Both the position numbers and the translations under genes were made by a program. The notes beneath the pieces were generated by a model. The model had not been told where the DNA came from and ran no database searches. It saw nothing but the letters and a program-made list of their open reading frames with translations. Positions 1 to 8,433 of a DNA stretch of 64,000 bases are shown piece after piece. The stretch lies in the NCBI RefSeq assembly GCF_011927835.1, contig NZ_JAATJH010000001.1:387104-451103 (forward strand). Direction: 5' to 3'. Source of the stretch: Neolewinella antarctica (GTDB taxonomy: Bacteria; Bacteroidota; Bacteroidia; Chitinophagales; Saprospiraceae). Every line of letters starts with the position of its first letter. The first letter of the stretch is position 1.

Positions 1-337
1 TCCATCACGCATAATTGGGCCGTCTCTCCTTTGGAGGGTCGGCCCTTCTGCGTTTTGGGAAAGCGTCATAGGTCGTGTCCGTTCGAACTTTGAGCGATAG
101 CGATCACGCTCCTTTGCGTCATCTTGTAATCCGCTCCATCACGCATAATTGGGCCGTCTCTCCTTTGGAGGGTCGGCCCTTCTGCGTTTTGGGAAAGCGT
201 CATAGGTCGTGTCCGTTCGAACTTTGAGCGACAGCGATCACGCTCCTTTGCGTCATCTTGTAATCCGCTCCATCACGCATAATTGGGCCGTCTCTCCTCT
301 GGAGGGTCGGCCCTTCTGCGTTTTGGGAAAGCGTCAC
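1..337. repeat. 134-bp tandem repeat, 2.5 copies
   Basis: Copies start at 1, 135 and 269; the third breaks off near 337. Copies 1 and 2 differ at about one base. Each unit contains an imperfect hairpin (GGGCCG facing CGGCCC around a CTCCTTTGGAG-like loop) followed by a short T-rich stretch, resembling an intrinsic terminator. The array starts at the window edge and may continue upstream. No open reading frame or tRNA is recognisable in it. Confidence 0.9.
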
Positions 338-393
338 TTAGTGGCTTACGTTCGAACTTAGGATCATGGAGATTACGACTTATCAGATACACA

Positions 394-425
394 TCTGATG
401 ACCGCCTTTAGCAGCAGTGAAGCTA
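394..425 (+). repeat. Dispersed repeat copy 1
   Basis: TCTGATGACCGCCTTTAGCA and the following GCAGTGAAGCTA match the copies at 468-508 and 797-837. It is the shortest and most diverged copy, and runs directly into the hairpin at 425-465. Confidence 0.6.
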
Positions 426-465
426 TCTTTTGAAAGTCGCAGCGCAGCGAAGACTTTCAAAAGAT
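425..465. repeat. Perfect inverted repeat, 14-bp arms
   Basis: ATCTTTTGAAAGTC at 425-438 is the exact reverse complement of GACTTTCAAAAGAT at 452-465, with a 13-base loop. It sits between two copies of the dispersed repeat, so the hairpin and the repeat may belong to one element. Confidence 0.8.
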
Positions 466-467
466 GC

Positions 468-508
468 ATCCGACAACCGCCTTCGGCAGTAGCGAAGCTA
501 GGACTGAC
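468..508 (+). repeat. Dispersed repeat copy 2
   Basis: Begins ATCCGACAACCGCCTTCGGC and ends AGCGAAGCTAGGACTGAC. It aligns almost end to end with the copy at 797-837. Confidence 0.7.
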
Positions 509-672
509 AACCGAGGTTTTGATTACCTATATCTTCCTTTTTTGATTTGACGAAGATTGCCTAAACTGGTTTCTGCGATGAACACGTTCCAACTACTAAT
601 TTGTGCTTCCGTACTAACAAATTAAAGACGCTACTTACTTATCTCGCCCGAGTCAGTTCTAATCGGATGCAT

Positions 673-709
673 CTTTTGAGATTGCGCGCAGGTCGTGCAA
701 TTTCAAAAG
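673..709. repeat. Inverted repeat, 13-bp arms with one mismatch
   Basis: CTTTTGAGATTGC at 673-685 faces GCAATTTCAAAAG at 697-709; the one mismatch would be a G-U pair in RNA. The arm sequence resembles the hairpin at 425-465, so the two are probably related. Confidence 0.7.
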
Positions 710-715
710 TTCATC

Positions 716-762
716 GGATTTGTAACTGATGTTACCCCTTTGTTACTATCAGTTACAAATCC
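716..762. repeat. Perfect inverted repeat, 15-bp arms
   Basis: GGATTTGTAACTGAT at 716-730 and ATCAGTTACAAATCC at 748-762 are exact reverse complements around a 17-base loop. There is no T-tract of the kind expected for a terminator. Confidence 0.8.
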
Positions 763-796
763 AAGCCTTTACAGCGTTGCAGCTTTCAAGAGATTA

Positions 797-837
797 ATCC
801 GGTGACCGCCTTTGACGGCAGCGAAGCTAGAATTGAC
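797..837 (+). repeat. Dispersed repeat copy 3
   Basis: Begins ATCCGGTGACCGCCTTTGAC and ends GCGAAGCTAGAATTGAC. It lies about 40 bases beyond the stop codon of the leftward barrel gene at 877-2142. Confidence 0.7.
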
Positions 838-876
838 ATCGACTATTACAATTGCCGGTATTCTCCTAGAAAACCC

Positions 877-2142
877 TCAAAATCCATAACCAACCAACAA
901 CAAGACCGCAGAACTGGTATTTTCCACGGGAGCATTGCCCTGCGTTTTGTACTGGTAAAGCAAGCCTAAGTTCGCCTTGCCTACGTTGGTACTCAGGCGC
1001 AGGTAGCCACCAAAATCCAGACCGGTGGAGTAAGGGACCCGTAATTCAGGAACGACGATCGGTGCAAACTCGTAGGTGCGGTAGTCGTCGACGTCGAGCA
1101 GGAACCCGCTTGCCAGGCCAAACTCGCCGTAGAAAGGGAATTTGCGCTGCAAGATCAGTTTTTTGACGCCTAGGCGCACATCCAGGGAGGAGGCGGACAA
1201 TTCCAGTGTTTTGGGCTTTTGCTCTCTTTCCGTAAATCCGGTTTTTGATACCGACGAAGCAGTATAGGTTATGGCTAGCCGGATGGAGTAACTGCTGGTG
1301 CTTAGCCGTTTAAATTCGAGAAAGCCGCCCGCTGCTGCCGTTGGGGTATTGATGGCGGAGCCCCAGTCAAAGTTTCCCGTGGGGAGACTGATGTAGTTTC
1401 GGTACCGAACAATTCCTCCGCCAAGCGTTACGCCCGCATTTAATATAGGCCGATCTTTAGGCAACTGGCGGGTCGGTTCTTCACCCAGGCAATCATAATA
1501 CGCGGAAAAGAGCTTGAGCAGGGAGCCACGCTCGTACTTCGTACGCCGTAGATCGTTGATCAGCGAGGTGCACTCCCCGAGTACCTCGCTCAGCGTTACT
1601 CGATAAGTGAAATCCTGCATGGCCATTAAGCGGCCGTCGGCTTCCCTCCGGTTGTAGTTTCGGTGTCGCAGATACCGGGGGGCTTCCCCGCCTACCCCAG
1701 CAAAGTAGCGGACTGGCCCTTTCTTATCCACATACTCGTAGAGCGAGGCCCGGCCACCGACCAATTGGTGTAATGCAGCGCGAACGGAGTCTACCCCGGA
1801 AGTTTCCAGGGTATCCGCTAGTTCCGGTCCGTAGGTATCGAAAACAATATCCCGCACCAGGTAACGATTCCCCGCCAGCTCAAAAGCCGTTAATTCGGAC
1901 AGTGGCAGACGTTGCGTCGGGGCTTCCGCACTGGCGCGAAAGCGTAGTTCGGCCACGTGGTTTCCAATAAAATTAGCGTTGATCTGGCCGTCTTTTCGCA
2001 CGCCGTCTTCCCCCACGTAATGGCCACTCACCCAGTTATTTTGGGCCTGGAGAGTGCCTGTTAGACTGGTCTCCCAGCCGCGTATGAGGGTGGAGAAGCC
2101 CGGCAGAATGAATAAGAGGACGTAGAGTAGGGTGGCTCTCAT
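877..2142 (-). CDS. Exported outer-membrane beta-barrel-like protein, function unknown
   Basis: 421 aa. The N-terminus has a short hydrophobic stretch after MRATLL that fits a Sec signal peptide. The C-terminal half alternates polar and hydrophobic residues in short strands with turn residues, and the protein ends in VGYGF, an aromatic terminus typical of outer-membrane barrels. The N-terminal third does not resemble a domain I know. No partner gene is adjacent: upstream is the Mrr-like gene, transcribed in the same direction but 335 bases away. The barrel assignment rests on composition and the terminus, not on a recognised family. Confidence 0.75.
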   Translation of the reverse strand: MRATLLYVLLFILPGFSTLIRGWETSLTGTLQAQNNWVSGHYVGEDGVRKDGQINANFIGNHVAELRFRASAEAPTQRLPLSELTAFELAGNRYLVRDIVFDTYGPELADTLETSGVDSVRAALHQLVGGRASLYEYVDKKGPVRYFAGVGGEAPRYLRHRNYNRREADGRLMAMQDFTYRVTLSEVLGECTSLINDLRRTKYERGSLLKLFSAYYDCLGEEPTRQLPKDRPILNAGVTLGGGIVRYRNYISLPTGNFDWGSAINTPTAAAGGFLEFKRLSTSSYSIRLAITYTASSVSKTGFTEREQKPKTLELSASSLDVRLGVKKLILQRKFPFYGEFGLASGFLLDVDDYRTYEFAPIVVPELRVPYSTGLDFGGYLRLSTNVGKANLGLLYQYKTQGNAPVENTSSAVLLLVGYGF

Positions 2143-2477
2143 GGAGTTTGTTTGCTAAGGCATTGGAATACAAAGATGTGTAAATACTATCAATATGCCA
2201 TATAGTAGTAGAGCATGGAGACCGTTTGGTCTAACTTACGTTAACGACTTTCGTTGACGTCCGTGCCCTCCATCCGTAACCTCGATAAAGAAAAGGTTGC
2301 TCAACAATGAATAGGCGCGGTCGCGGGTGCAGTGGTGGTTAGCAGGAGAAAGGTGAAGTGGCGATAGGTTTGTTGATTGTGTCCTGCTAGTTTCTGCGGT
2401 ACGATCCAGCACGTAAGGAAGTAGCCGGATCGATCTCTGTGTTACTTGCGGCTTTACCATTCGACCGCCCCTACAAC
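2143..2477. other. Intergenic stretch with one REP-like motif
   Basis: The only structured element seen is an exact copy of the 17-bp motif at 2314-2330. A small leftward ORF (2236-2481) overlaps the end of the Mrr-like gene, but it has arginine- and serine-rich shadow-like composition and no recognisable start context, so I do not call it. Confidence 0.6.
2314..2330 (+). repeat. REP-like 17-bp motif, exact copy
   Basis: Exact GGCGCGGTCGCGGGTGC, about 150 bases beyond the stop codon of the Mrr-like gene. Confidence 0.85.
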
Positions 2478-3425
2478 TCATACAACATCCCCCTCGAAGT
2501 AATCCGTATCCACCCGTTTTAGGTAATACGTTTCTTTGATCGATACGCCAATTCCGTGCTCGATCATGAGGCGGGTGAGTTGCTCACCGTCGATGAGGAT
2601 AATGCGGTAGTTGACGCGCTCGGCGTATTCCACGGCGGATTTGGCGTAGGAGGAAGTGGTGATGAACACTCCTTTGTGTGCGTCGTGCTGTGCTAGGGCA
2701 CCAACGAATTTCTGGATTTCCGGCCGGCCGATGGAGGTTTTGTCCCACCGTTTAGCTTGAATGTAGATGCGATCTAACCCCAGGCGGTCCTGGCTGATGA
2801 TACCGTCGATGCCCCCGTCCTGAGTGGCGGCGGTGACCAAGCCATTCTCCGCCTTCGCACCGCCGTAGCCCATCGCGATGAGAAGGTCGACGACCAGCTG
2901 CTCAAAGAATTGGAAGGTGTTAGCCTTTACCCAGCTGAGAAGCTCGGTAGCGAGCGCATTTTCAATGCTTCTGTGCAGCTTGTCCAGCCGGATATCGGGG
3001 GTGTCTTCGGTTTTTTCAGGGCTGACCGTTTTCGTTTTATTACCCGTAGTATCCGCTTGTGTCTCCTCCGTATCCACGGAGTGAAACTTAGCAAATTCGT
3101 CGGAATACTCGGTCAGAAATTTTATGTCCAGCCGACCTTCCGTAGCAGCCAGAACCTTTCGGCCCCGGTCCGTAATGTTTACCTGGCCACGTGCCGGTTG
3201 CGCTACTAGCCCAGCTTTTTTCAGGTAGGTCTTTGACCACCCGATACGGTTAACGTAGGTCAGTTGCTTTCCACTGGGAATGCGCTCGCGCCGCGCCGTC
3301 GAACTTAACTCCAGGCGGTCAGCTAGAGAACCATAAAGATCCTGGGTACTCCAGGTTTTTCCATTAGCGAGTTGTTCCAACAATGGACGAAAAAAGGATT
3401 GGAAGTCAGGTACATCATCAGTCAT
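2478..3425 (-). CDS. Mrr-family restriction endonuclease-like protein
   Basis: 315 aa. Residues about 1-95 look like the Mrr N-terminal winged-helix domain (FFRPLLEQLANGKTWS near the start, then a basic segment with LTYVNRIGWSKTYL). Residues about 170-290 form the PD-(D/E)xK Mrr catalytic domain: LVVDLLIAMGYGG, then the aspartate of QDGGIDGII (near 205) and the QAK of IYIQAKRW (near 223), which are the expected metal and catalytic positions. Mrr proteins cleave DNA carrying foreign modified bases. No methyltransferase or McrBC gene is nearby, which fits a stand-alone type IV enzyme. A charged, threonine-rich linker of about 40 residues separates the domains. The catalytic motif is intact, so I expect an active nuclease. 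Confidence 0.88.
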   Translation of the reverse strand: MTDDVPDFQSFFRPLLEQLANGKTWSTQDLYGSLADRLELSSTARRERIPSGKQLTYVNRIGWSKTYLKKAGLVAQPARGQVNITDRGRKVLAATEGRLDIKFLTEYSDEFAKFHSVDTEETQADTTGNKTKTVSPEKTEDTPDIRLDKLHRSIENALATELLSWVKANTFQFFEQLVVDLLIAMGYGGAKAENGLVTAATQDGGIDGIISQDRLGLDRIYIQAKRWDKTSIGRPEIQKFVGALAQHDAHKGVFITTSSYAKSAVEYAERVNYRIILIDGEQLTRLMIEHGIGVSIKETYYLKRVDTDYFEGDVV

Positions 3426-3632
3426 GGGGTAGGGCGTTATAGGCTGTTTCAGTTAGGTTGAAGTTGGGGGTTCCTTCCAGAATTTTGACGTGGGTGAGGC
3501 TGTATAGTCGGTTTACAAGGAAGGTCGACCTCAGCTTCAGGGGGAATGGTCTAGGTAGTTGGGTTAGTTCAAGATTAGAATTTCACTAATCGATTTTAAA
3601 ATTCCATTTATGCTATTATACTTGGGAAGGAT

Positions 3633-3656
3633 CGGGAACGGGAACGGGAACGGGAA
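3633..3656. repeat. CGGGAA hexanucleotide microsatellite, 4 units
   Basis: Four perfect CGGGAA units lie in the gap between the Mrr-like gene and the dipeptidase, about 30 bases beyond the dipeptidase stop. Such short arrays can change length by slippage; no regulatory role is evident. Confidence 0.85.
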
Positions 3657-3684
3657 TGCGTTTAAGTAATTAGTTCTGACCAGC

Positions 3685-4935
3685 TCACCCAGCAACCGCC
3701 ACCACCGCCCGCCAAACCCGCAACACATTACCCGAGCAAATCTTCTCTATATCCTCATCAGTATATCCGCGTTTGAGCAAGGTGTAAATTAAGTTGGGGT
3801 AATCGCTAACGTCCTTCAGCCCGGTGGGCAGGGAATCACCGACACCGTCGAAATCAGAACCGAACCCGACGTGGTCCACGCCGGCTAGTTCGACGACGCG
3901 GTCGATGTGGTCGGCTACCATTTCCAGATCGGAGAATGTGGCGGGGAATTCTGTTTCAAAAGCGCTTTCTAGTTCTTCCGTACCCGGGTCTCCGTATTTA
4001 GCAATGCCGGCATCGGTCAAGCGCCCCATAAAGACTTCCCGAAGACTATCCTGCCGGCTACGAAGCACGCCGTCGAGGAAAGTGGACCCGAAGTTAATCT
4101 GGATCACGCCACCTTCCTGGCCAAGGCGGGTAATCATCTCATCACTCATGTTGCGTTGAAAACCAGGCGTGAAGTAACGGACACTCGAGTGGCTGGCGAT
4201 CATCGGAACGTCCGTCATCTCCACAACTTGCCAAAATGTGCTGTCGCTGACGTGGCTGATGTCCACCATGATGCCGACGCGGTTCATCTCCCGCACTACT
4301 TCGCGGCCGAATTCTGATAACCCGCCGTGGGTACCGGTGGTGTCGTAACTGCTGTCGCAGATAAGGTTGTCCTTCGCGTGGGTGAGGGTGATGTAGCTGA
4401 TGCCCTTGTCCTTATACTCTTGCACTCGGCTCAACTGATCTTCAATCGGTGAGCCGTTTTCCATGCCCATCGGTAAGCTCATGACGCCTTCCTTAAAATT
4501 GGCCACCATCTCGTCCGGAGAATAAGTAATGCGAAAATTATCGGGGTGCGCCTCGGCAATCCCTTTCACCATCGTGATGAGCGAGTCCGCGAGTTTAGGG
4601 CTCTCGCCGGGCTGCTCCTGGAGACTGCTGGGGATGTAGATGGACATGAACGGTGCGTCGAGGCCACCTTCCTTCGCCCGCACGTAGTCGAAGTCACCTT
4701 CGTCGCTCTGGATGGGGATGGGTAGGAATTCACGACTGAGTTGGAAATTCTTGACCTTGAGGCGGTAGGGTAGGTCGACGTGCCCGTCGGTCAGCAAAAA
4801 TTGCTGCGCCAACTCGTTGGCGTGGGTGCGGAGTTCGTCGTCGGTGGGTAATCCAGTGCTGGTTGGTGCCTCGGACGCGCAGCCAATGAGGAGGCAGCAG
4901 AAGCTGAGTAACGGAAGTAGCGTACGGAAATTCAT
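3685..4935 (-). CDS. Membrane dipeptidase (peptidase M19) lipoprotein
   Basis: 416 aa from the chosen start. M19 enzymes are zinc-dependent dipeptidases of the renal dipeptidase family. The motifs seen are DGHVDLPY near the mature N-terminus (first metal ligands), THAKDN, DISHVSD, ASHSSVRYF (metal-binding histidine) and GFGSDFDGVGD (C-terminal active-site segment). The start at 4935 gives MNFRTLLPLLSFCCLLIGC, a clear lipoprotein signal with lipobox LIGC; an upstream in-frame ATG at 4974 would place 13 extra residues before it. It is probably anchored in the envelope and acts on dipeptides in the periplasm or at the cell surface. It is divergent from the TlpA-like gene at 5086. Confidence 0.92.
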   Translation of the reverse strand: MNFRTLLPLLSFCCLLIGCASEAPTSTGLPTDDELRTHANELAQQFLLTDGHVDLPYRLKVKNFQLSREFLPIPIQSDEGDFDYVRAKEGGLDAPFMSIYIPSSLQEQPGESPKLADSLITMVKGIAEAHPDNFRITYSPDEMVANFKEGVMSLPMGMENGSPIEDQLSRVQEYKDKGISYITLTHAKDNLICDSSYDTTGTHGGLSEFGREVVREMNRVGIMVDISHVSDSTFWQVVEMTDVPMIASHSSVRYFTPGFQRNMSDEMITRLGQEGGVIQINFGSTFLDGVLRSRQDSLREVFMGRLTDAGIAKYGDPGTEELESAFETEFPATFSDLEMVADHIDRVVELAGVDHVGFGSDFDGVGDSLPTGLKDVSDYPNLIYTLLKRGYTDEDIEKICSGNVLRVWRAVVAVAG

Positions 4936-5025
4936 GCTGGTATAGACTTTTGGGGCGGGTAAGATAACGGACAATCTGGCTGTTAACGATCTTCCAACGT
5001 AAAAGGCGGCGAACGCCAGAGTGGG

Positions 5026-5033
5026 TAACTTTG
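5026..5033 (+). promoter_or_regulatory. Candidate -7 promoter element (TAACTTTG)
   Basis: Matches the Bacteroidota TAnnTTTG -7 consensus, 52 bases before the ATG of the TlpA-like gene at 5086. No clear TTTG -33 box lies at the usual distance, so support is partial. Confidence 0.45.
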
Positions 5034-5085
5034 CCGGCCCTTAGCTTCGTCAACTATCCGCTACACGGATAAAATTTTAACCCCT

Positions 5086-6534
5086 ATGCGTTTAAGCGCC
5101 TGTTTCTTGCTCCTTACCTTGTTTTTCTCGTGCGGAGACACGGGCACTGCATTGAATCCTTCGGCGGGTGACGGCGTCAACGACGGTTCTTTAGACAACG
5201 CGGAGTCGCCCGACATCCGTTTAACCATTACGAACGTACCGACGGCCGGTGCGCTCTTGATTGGACAGTACATGGATCAGCAATTTCGGGTGGATAGTGC
5301 AAGGGTTGAAGGCAACACGGTTATCTTTCAACGGGACGAGCCTTACCCCATCGGGCACTACTACGTCTATTTCACGAACGGTGAGGCCGTGCAACTACTC
5401 ATTTCTAAAGATCAGACGCTGACCGCCACCGCTGACATGGGTAATTTGGTGGGATCAATGAAAGTTGATGGCAGTGAGGACAACGAACTATTCTACCAAG
5501 CACTCGCCGACGAGTCAGACTTACAGCCTGAGTTTAAAGCACTCGCTACTCGCCGGGCAGAATTACGCAACGGCTCGGCCGAATACGTCGCCATGAGGGG
5601 CGAACGCGCCGCGCTCGTAGAGAAAAGATCAAGCCACCTGCAAAGCCTCTTCGATCGTGCGCCAAATTCACTCTTCGCAGCGTACAAAAAGGCCGGACAA
5701 AATCCCGATCTCAAAACCATCTACACGGCCACGGGCGATTTAGACGAAGCCGCTCAAGTGGCTGACTTTCGATTGCATTTTTGGGACAACGTGAATTTTT
5801 CTGACGACCGGCTTCTGCGCACCCCCGTCATTAAAAACAAGCTAAGGCGCTACGTCACGGAATTGACGCCACAAAACGCTGATTCCATTAACCTGGCCGC
5901 CGACCGGTTACTGGCCAAGACGGACTACGTCGGAAAATTTTATGAGTTTTTCGCAAACTGGATCGCGCTGCAGTACGAACCCGGTAATTCCACGATTATG
6001 GACGCGGAGGCTATCCACGTCCACCTAATCCAAAATTACTTCACGCCGGAGCGCGCCACTTGGTCGGACAGCATGACAATTTACGGGTTGCAGCAGCGCG
6101 CGGAAACGATGGCTTATAGCCTCGTCGGTCAGCAGGCGCCGGATATTACCGTTCCCGGGCTGGACGGTCGGGGTGAACGACTTTACGATTTGGAGAAGCC
6201 TTACGTCGCCGTGTTTATGTACAACCCAGAATGTCATCACTGCGTCGAAGAGGCTCCCAAGCTGACCGCCCTCTACGATGACCTCAAGGATGAAGTAGAT
6301 TTCTACGCCATCGCGCTGGATACGGACGACGATAAATGGGAGGACTTTGTCAGGACCCAAAATTTTACGCCCTTCACAAACGTGTTCGACCCCACGAACC
6401 GGGCCATCTTCAAAACCTTTTACGTCGATAACACGCCGGAATTATACTTGCTCGGTCCGAATCGGAAGATTGTGGCTAAGAATTTGAAGGTGAGTCAATT
6501 ATTAGATGCGATAGAGTTACATAAAATTCAATAA
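5086..6534 (+). CDS. TlpA-like thioredoxin-fold lipoprotein
   Basis: 482 aa. The N-terminus (MRLSACFLLLTLFFSC) is a lipoprotein signal with the lipid-attachment cysteine in FFSCGD. A long, mostly unrecognised N-terminal region (about 20-340) resembles the DUF4369-type region found before thioredoxin domains in this phylum. The C-terminal 130 residues are a TlpA/AhpC-type thioredoxin fold, with QQAPDITVPGLDG at its start and the redox pair C383-H-H-C386. The likely role is thiol-disulfide exchange on the periplasmic side of the envelope; the substrate is unknown. The last 45 codons are duplicated as a decayed fragment at 7574-7715. Confidence 0.88.
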   Translation: MRLSACFLLLTLFFSCGDTGTALNPSAGDGVNDGSLDNAESPDIRLTITNVPTAGALLIGQYMDQQFRVDSARVEGNTVIFQRDEPYPIGHYYVYFTNGEAVQLLISKDQTLTATADMGNLVGSMKVDGSEDNELFYQALADESDLQPEFKALATRRAELRNGSAEYVAMRGERAALVEKRSSHLQSLFDRAPNSLFAAYKKAGQNPDLKTIYTATGDLDEAAQVADFRLHFWDNVNFSDDRLLRTPVIKNKLRRYVTELTPQNADSINLAADRLLAKTDYVGKFYEFFANWIALQYEPGNSTIMDAEAIHVHLIQNYFTPERATWSDSMTIYGLQQRAETMAYSLVGQQAPDITVPGLDGRGERLYDLEKPYVAVFMYNPECHHCVEEAPKLTALYDDLKDEVDFYAIALDTDDDKWEDFVRTQNFTPFTNVFDPTNRAIFKTFYVDNTPELYLLGPNRKIVAKNLKVSQLLDAIELHKIQ

Positions 6535-6591
6535 TTATTGTTCGTGTATACGGCTGTAGATTTATGTCACGTGATTTGTCCTTATCTATAT

Positions 6592-7353
6592 TTAGAGCAA
6601 GTAAATCACCTTTAGCCCTAAATGTGTCAGTCGCCCACGGACTGTCCCCCCTGCGTCCGCAAAATTGATTACAATAGTATCTTCGGTTTTAACGGGAAAA
6701 GCACTATATCCAAAATTCAGAATGGGGATCATTTTATTATTTAAAAATTCAAGAAAATCTAGTTGAATCTCACCCAAAATATTTGCTCCAAATATGGAGA
6801 TAACTCTAGGTCTTACCGTATTTCCACTTCTAATTGTAATACCAGCTTTCGCATTGAAATCCGCGTACGTTTTTCGGCGAAAATTTTCTGGAATATCGTA
6901 CGATAGCACGATACCTCCCGCTACACTAACGATATTCTTTCCATTTATGGTAACTTGTTTGCGAAGAAGAGCGCTTACCCCTGCTGAATGAAAGTAATAG
7001 TGATCTTTCGCTATACTTGCTTCCGGTGTATTACTCGAACCTGGTCTTACCAAGAATTTACTAGTTGCCACTCCCGACAATTGATAACGGATACCAATTA
7101 AAAGGTTGGTTGATGTGGTCAAAGAATGCACTCTAGAAAGGCCGACGTGACCTCCGGTGAAACTAGTTATGCGATCTTTAATATCCTCACTGACAGAAGG
7201 GCGGTCGGCAACTTGTAAATAGAAATTTGAGACACCGAGTTCAGCTTGAAAATACCCTTTGGTAAGGTCATTACTCTGGGCTAACATCTTCTGAGCGCCT
7301 ACTGACAAAACCGCTACAGTTAGAAATAAGAACTTGAGCTGGATCAATTTCAT
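6592..7353 (-). CDS. Exported barrel-like protein, function unknown
   Basis: 253 aa from the chosen start. Starting at 7353 gives MKLIQLKFLFLTVAVLSVGA followed by QKMLAQ, a standard signal peptide. The longer reading frame back to 7530 adds 59 residues with an internal hydrophobic stretch and no plausible start context. The mature part has alternating short strands (for example YFQAELGVSNFYLQV and LLIGIRYQLSG), typical of a small outer-membrane barrel. By eye, base composition is richer in A and T than in the flanking genes. The gene lies exactly between the TlpA-like gene and the duplicated tail of that gene, pointing to insertion or rearrangement. Confidence 0.75.
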   Translation of the reverse strand: MKLIQLKFLFLTVAVLSVGAQKMLAQSNDLTKGYFQAELGVSNFYLQVADRPSVSEDIKDRITSFTGGHVGLSRVHSLTTSTNLLIGIRYQLSGVATSKFLVRPGSSNTPEASIAKDHYYFHSAGVSALLRKQVTINGKNIVSVAGGIVLSYDIPENFRRKTYADFNAKAGITIRSGNTVRPRVISIFGANILGEIQLDFLEFLNNKMIPILNFGYSAFPVKTEDTIVINFADAGGTVRGRLTHLGLKVIYLL

Positions 7354-7721
7354 ATCAACTACTTGAATTTTACGAAGGAAAGTGTTCGGTTCAAATCTGC
7401 TGTGCCCGAGCTTAGTGCAAGCGTATGTCAGTTTGAAAAGCAGAAACGAAGTTAAGCCGAGAAACAGGCAAATCTCGTTACTGGTATACTCGCTACTAAC
7501 TAATATATGTATTTTACCCAATGCATGCAACCTGCATAGGTAAAATATCTTCTTCGCATAGAAACAACCTGAAGGACCGAGCCATCTTCAAAACCTTTTA
7601 CTTAGACAATACGCCCGGTCTGTGCCTGCTCAGTAGAAATCGGAATGTCGTAGCCAAAGAATCAGTGGTCAATCACTTACCAGATGGAATTCGACTACTT
7701 AAATCTCAGTCTTAAATAATT
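7354..7721. other. Intergenic stretch containing a gene remnant
   Basis: The first 200 bases are AT-rich with no recognisable gene; the rest is the decayed TlpA-like gene tail described separately. Confidence 0.7.
7574..7715 (+). pseudogene. Decayed duplicate of the 3' end of the TlpA-like gene
   Basis: The translation RAIFKTFYLDNTPGLCLLSR and the following residues align with the last 45 residues of the TlpA-like protein (RAIFKTFYVDNTPELYLLGP onward). The DNA is also similar: GCCATCTTCAAAACCTTTTA is identical in both. The catalytic CHHC motif and the rest of the fold are missing, so this cannot be a working thioredoxin. A 64-codon frame starting at 7521 runs through it, but its first 20 codons have no counterpart. 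The fragment ends 6 bases before the next gene. Confidence 0.85.
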
Positions 7722-8408
7722 ATGAGAAACGCCTTCTTAGTTTTAGCTACGGCAATACTCATCAGTTCCTGCGGGGACGATAACGAGGAACCCATCTCCT
7801 ACCGCCCCTGCAACGACCGGCTTTCCAGTTGCTTCGGAAGTAGCGATGGCGAATACTGTACGTTTGGCTATAAATGGGGTGACAACAACCCTTTTGCGGT
7901 TTCGGGGATCGAGGCCGACGGACCCAAGTTAACGGGAGGAACGATTACCTACAGTTTTCAGGAGGCGGGCGTTATATTTAACACCCACTCACAAAGCGAA
8001 GTCATTAGTAGTACGCTCGATTTGATAATGGTTTGTTCCGCCAGGGAACAGGTCAATAGAGCGTTGCTTGCTTGGCAGGCCGTGGCGGACCTAGTTTTCG
8101 AAGAAGTCGGCTCCACGGATCAAAGTGACCTAAGATTTTTTGCCGCCGACATTGAGCAAGGCGGTCTGGGTTACCCGAACTACGACGATGATTTTTGTAG
8201 AAACCTTGCGGGCCAGGTTATATTTGACGTACCCACCGGCCGCCAAAACTGCGATCAATTCTATAACCTAGCCTTACACGAAATAGGCCACGCGCTCGGT
8301 CTGGGCCACGTCAGTAGCGACAACATCATGAGTACCAATTTCTCGAACGACGTCACCGAATTACAACCCGGCGACGTTGCGGGTATTAGATCAATCTACG
8401 GCGAGTAG
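7722..8408 (+). CDS. Matrixin-like (M10) metalloprotease lipoprotein
   Basis: 228 aa. The N-terminus MRNAFLVLATAILISSCGDD is a lipoprotein signal ending in the lipobox cysteine. The zinc site is complete: H186-E187-I-G-H190-A-L-G-L-G-H196, followed by the Met-turn in NIMSTNF (Met near 203), as in matrixins and other metzincins. There is no propeptide with a cysteine switch of the mammalian kind, but several cysteines lie in the N-terminal half (RPCNDRLSSCFGSS, EYCTFGY) and may form disulfides. It is probably surface- or periplasm-anchored and degrades extracellular protein. It converges on the HU/SPOR gene, 25 bases away. Confidence 0.9.
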   Translation: MRNAFLVLATAILISSCGDDNEEPISYRPCNDRLSSCFGSSDGEYCTFGYKWGDNNPFAVSGIEADGPKLTGGTITYSFQEAGVIFNTHSQSEVISSTLDLIMVCSAREQVNRALLAWQAVADLVFEEVGSTDQSDLRFFAADIEQGGLGYPNYDDDFCRNLAGQVIFDVPTGRQNCDQFYNLALHEIGHALGLGHVSSDNIMSTNFSNDVTELQPGDVAGIRSIYGE

Positions 8409-8433
8409 TTGCTGGCTGTCCGCCCGGCGCTTG

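Larger units (their letters stand above)
338..876. other. Non-coding stretch with hairpins and a dispersed repeat
   Basis: No gene is supported here. It holds three stem-loops (425-465, 673-709, 716-762) and three copies of a degenerate repeat of about 40 bases with core GACCGCCTTnnGCAGnAGCGAAGCTA-like sequence. The stretch has the look of decayed or non-autonomous repeat DNA next to the tandem array. Confidence 0.7.

Noticed and set aside
1-337. CRISPR array or integron attC sites
   Set aside because: The unit is 134 bases with no alternating short repeats and spacers, and no cas or integrase gene is present; the hairpin does not fit attC core sites.
2236-2481. Small leftward ORF (81 codons) overlapping the end of the Mrr-like gene
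   Set aside because: Arginine- and serine-rich composition without a signal or domain, and no spacing or context suggesting translation; it looks like chance reading through a repeat.
7521-7715. 64-codon ORF as a real gene
   Set aside because: The C-terminal part is only the duplicated tail of the TlpA-like gene; the first 20 codons have no match. It is a remnant, not a gene.
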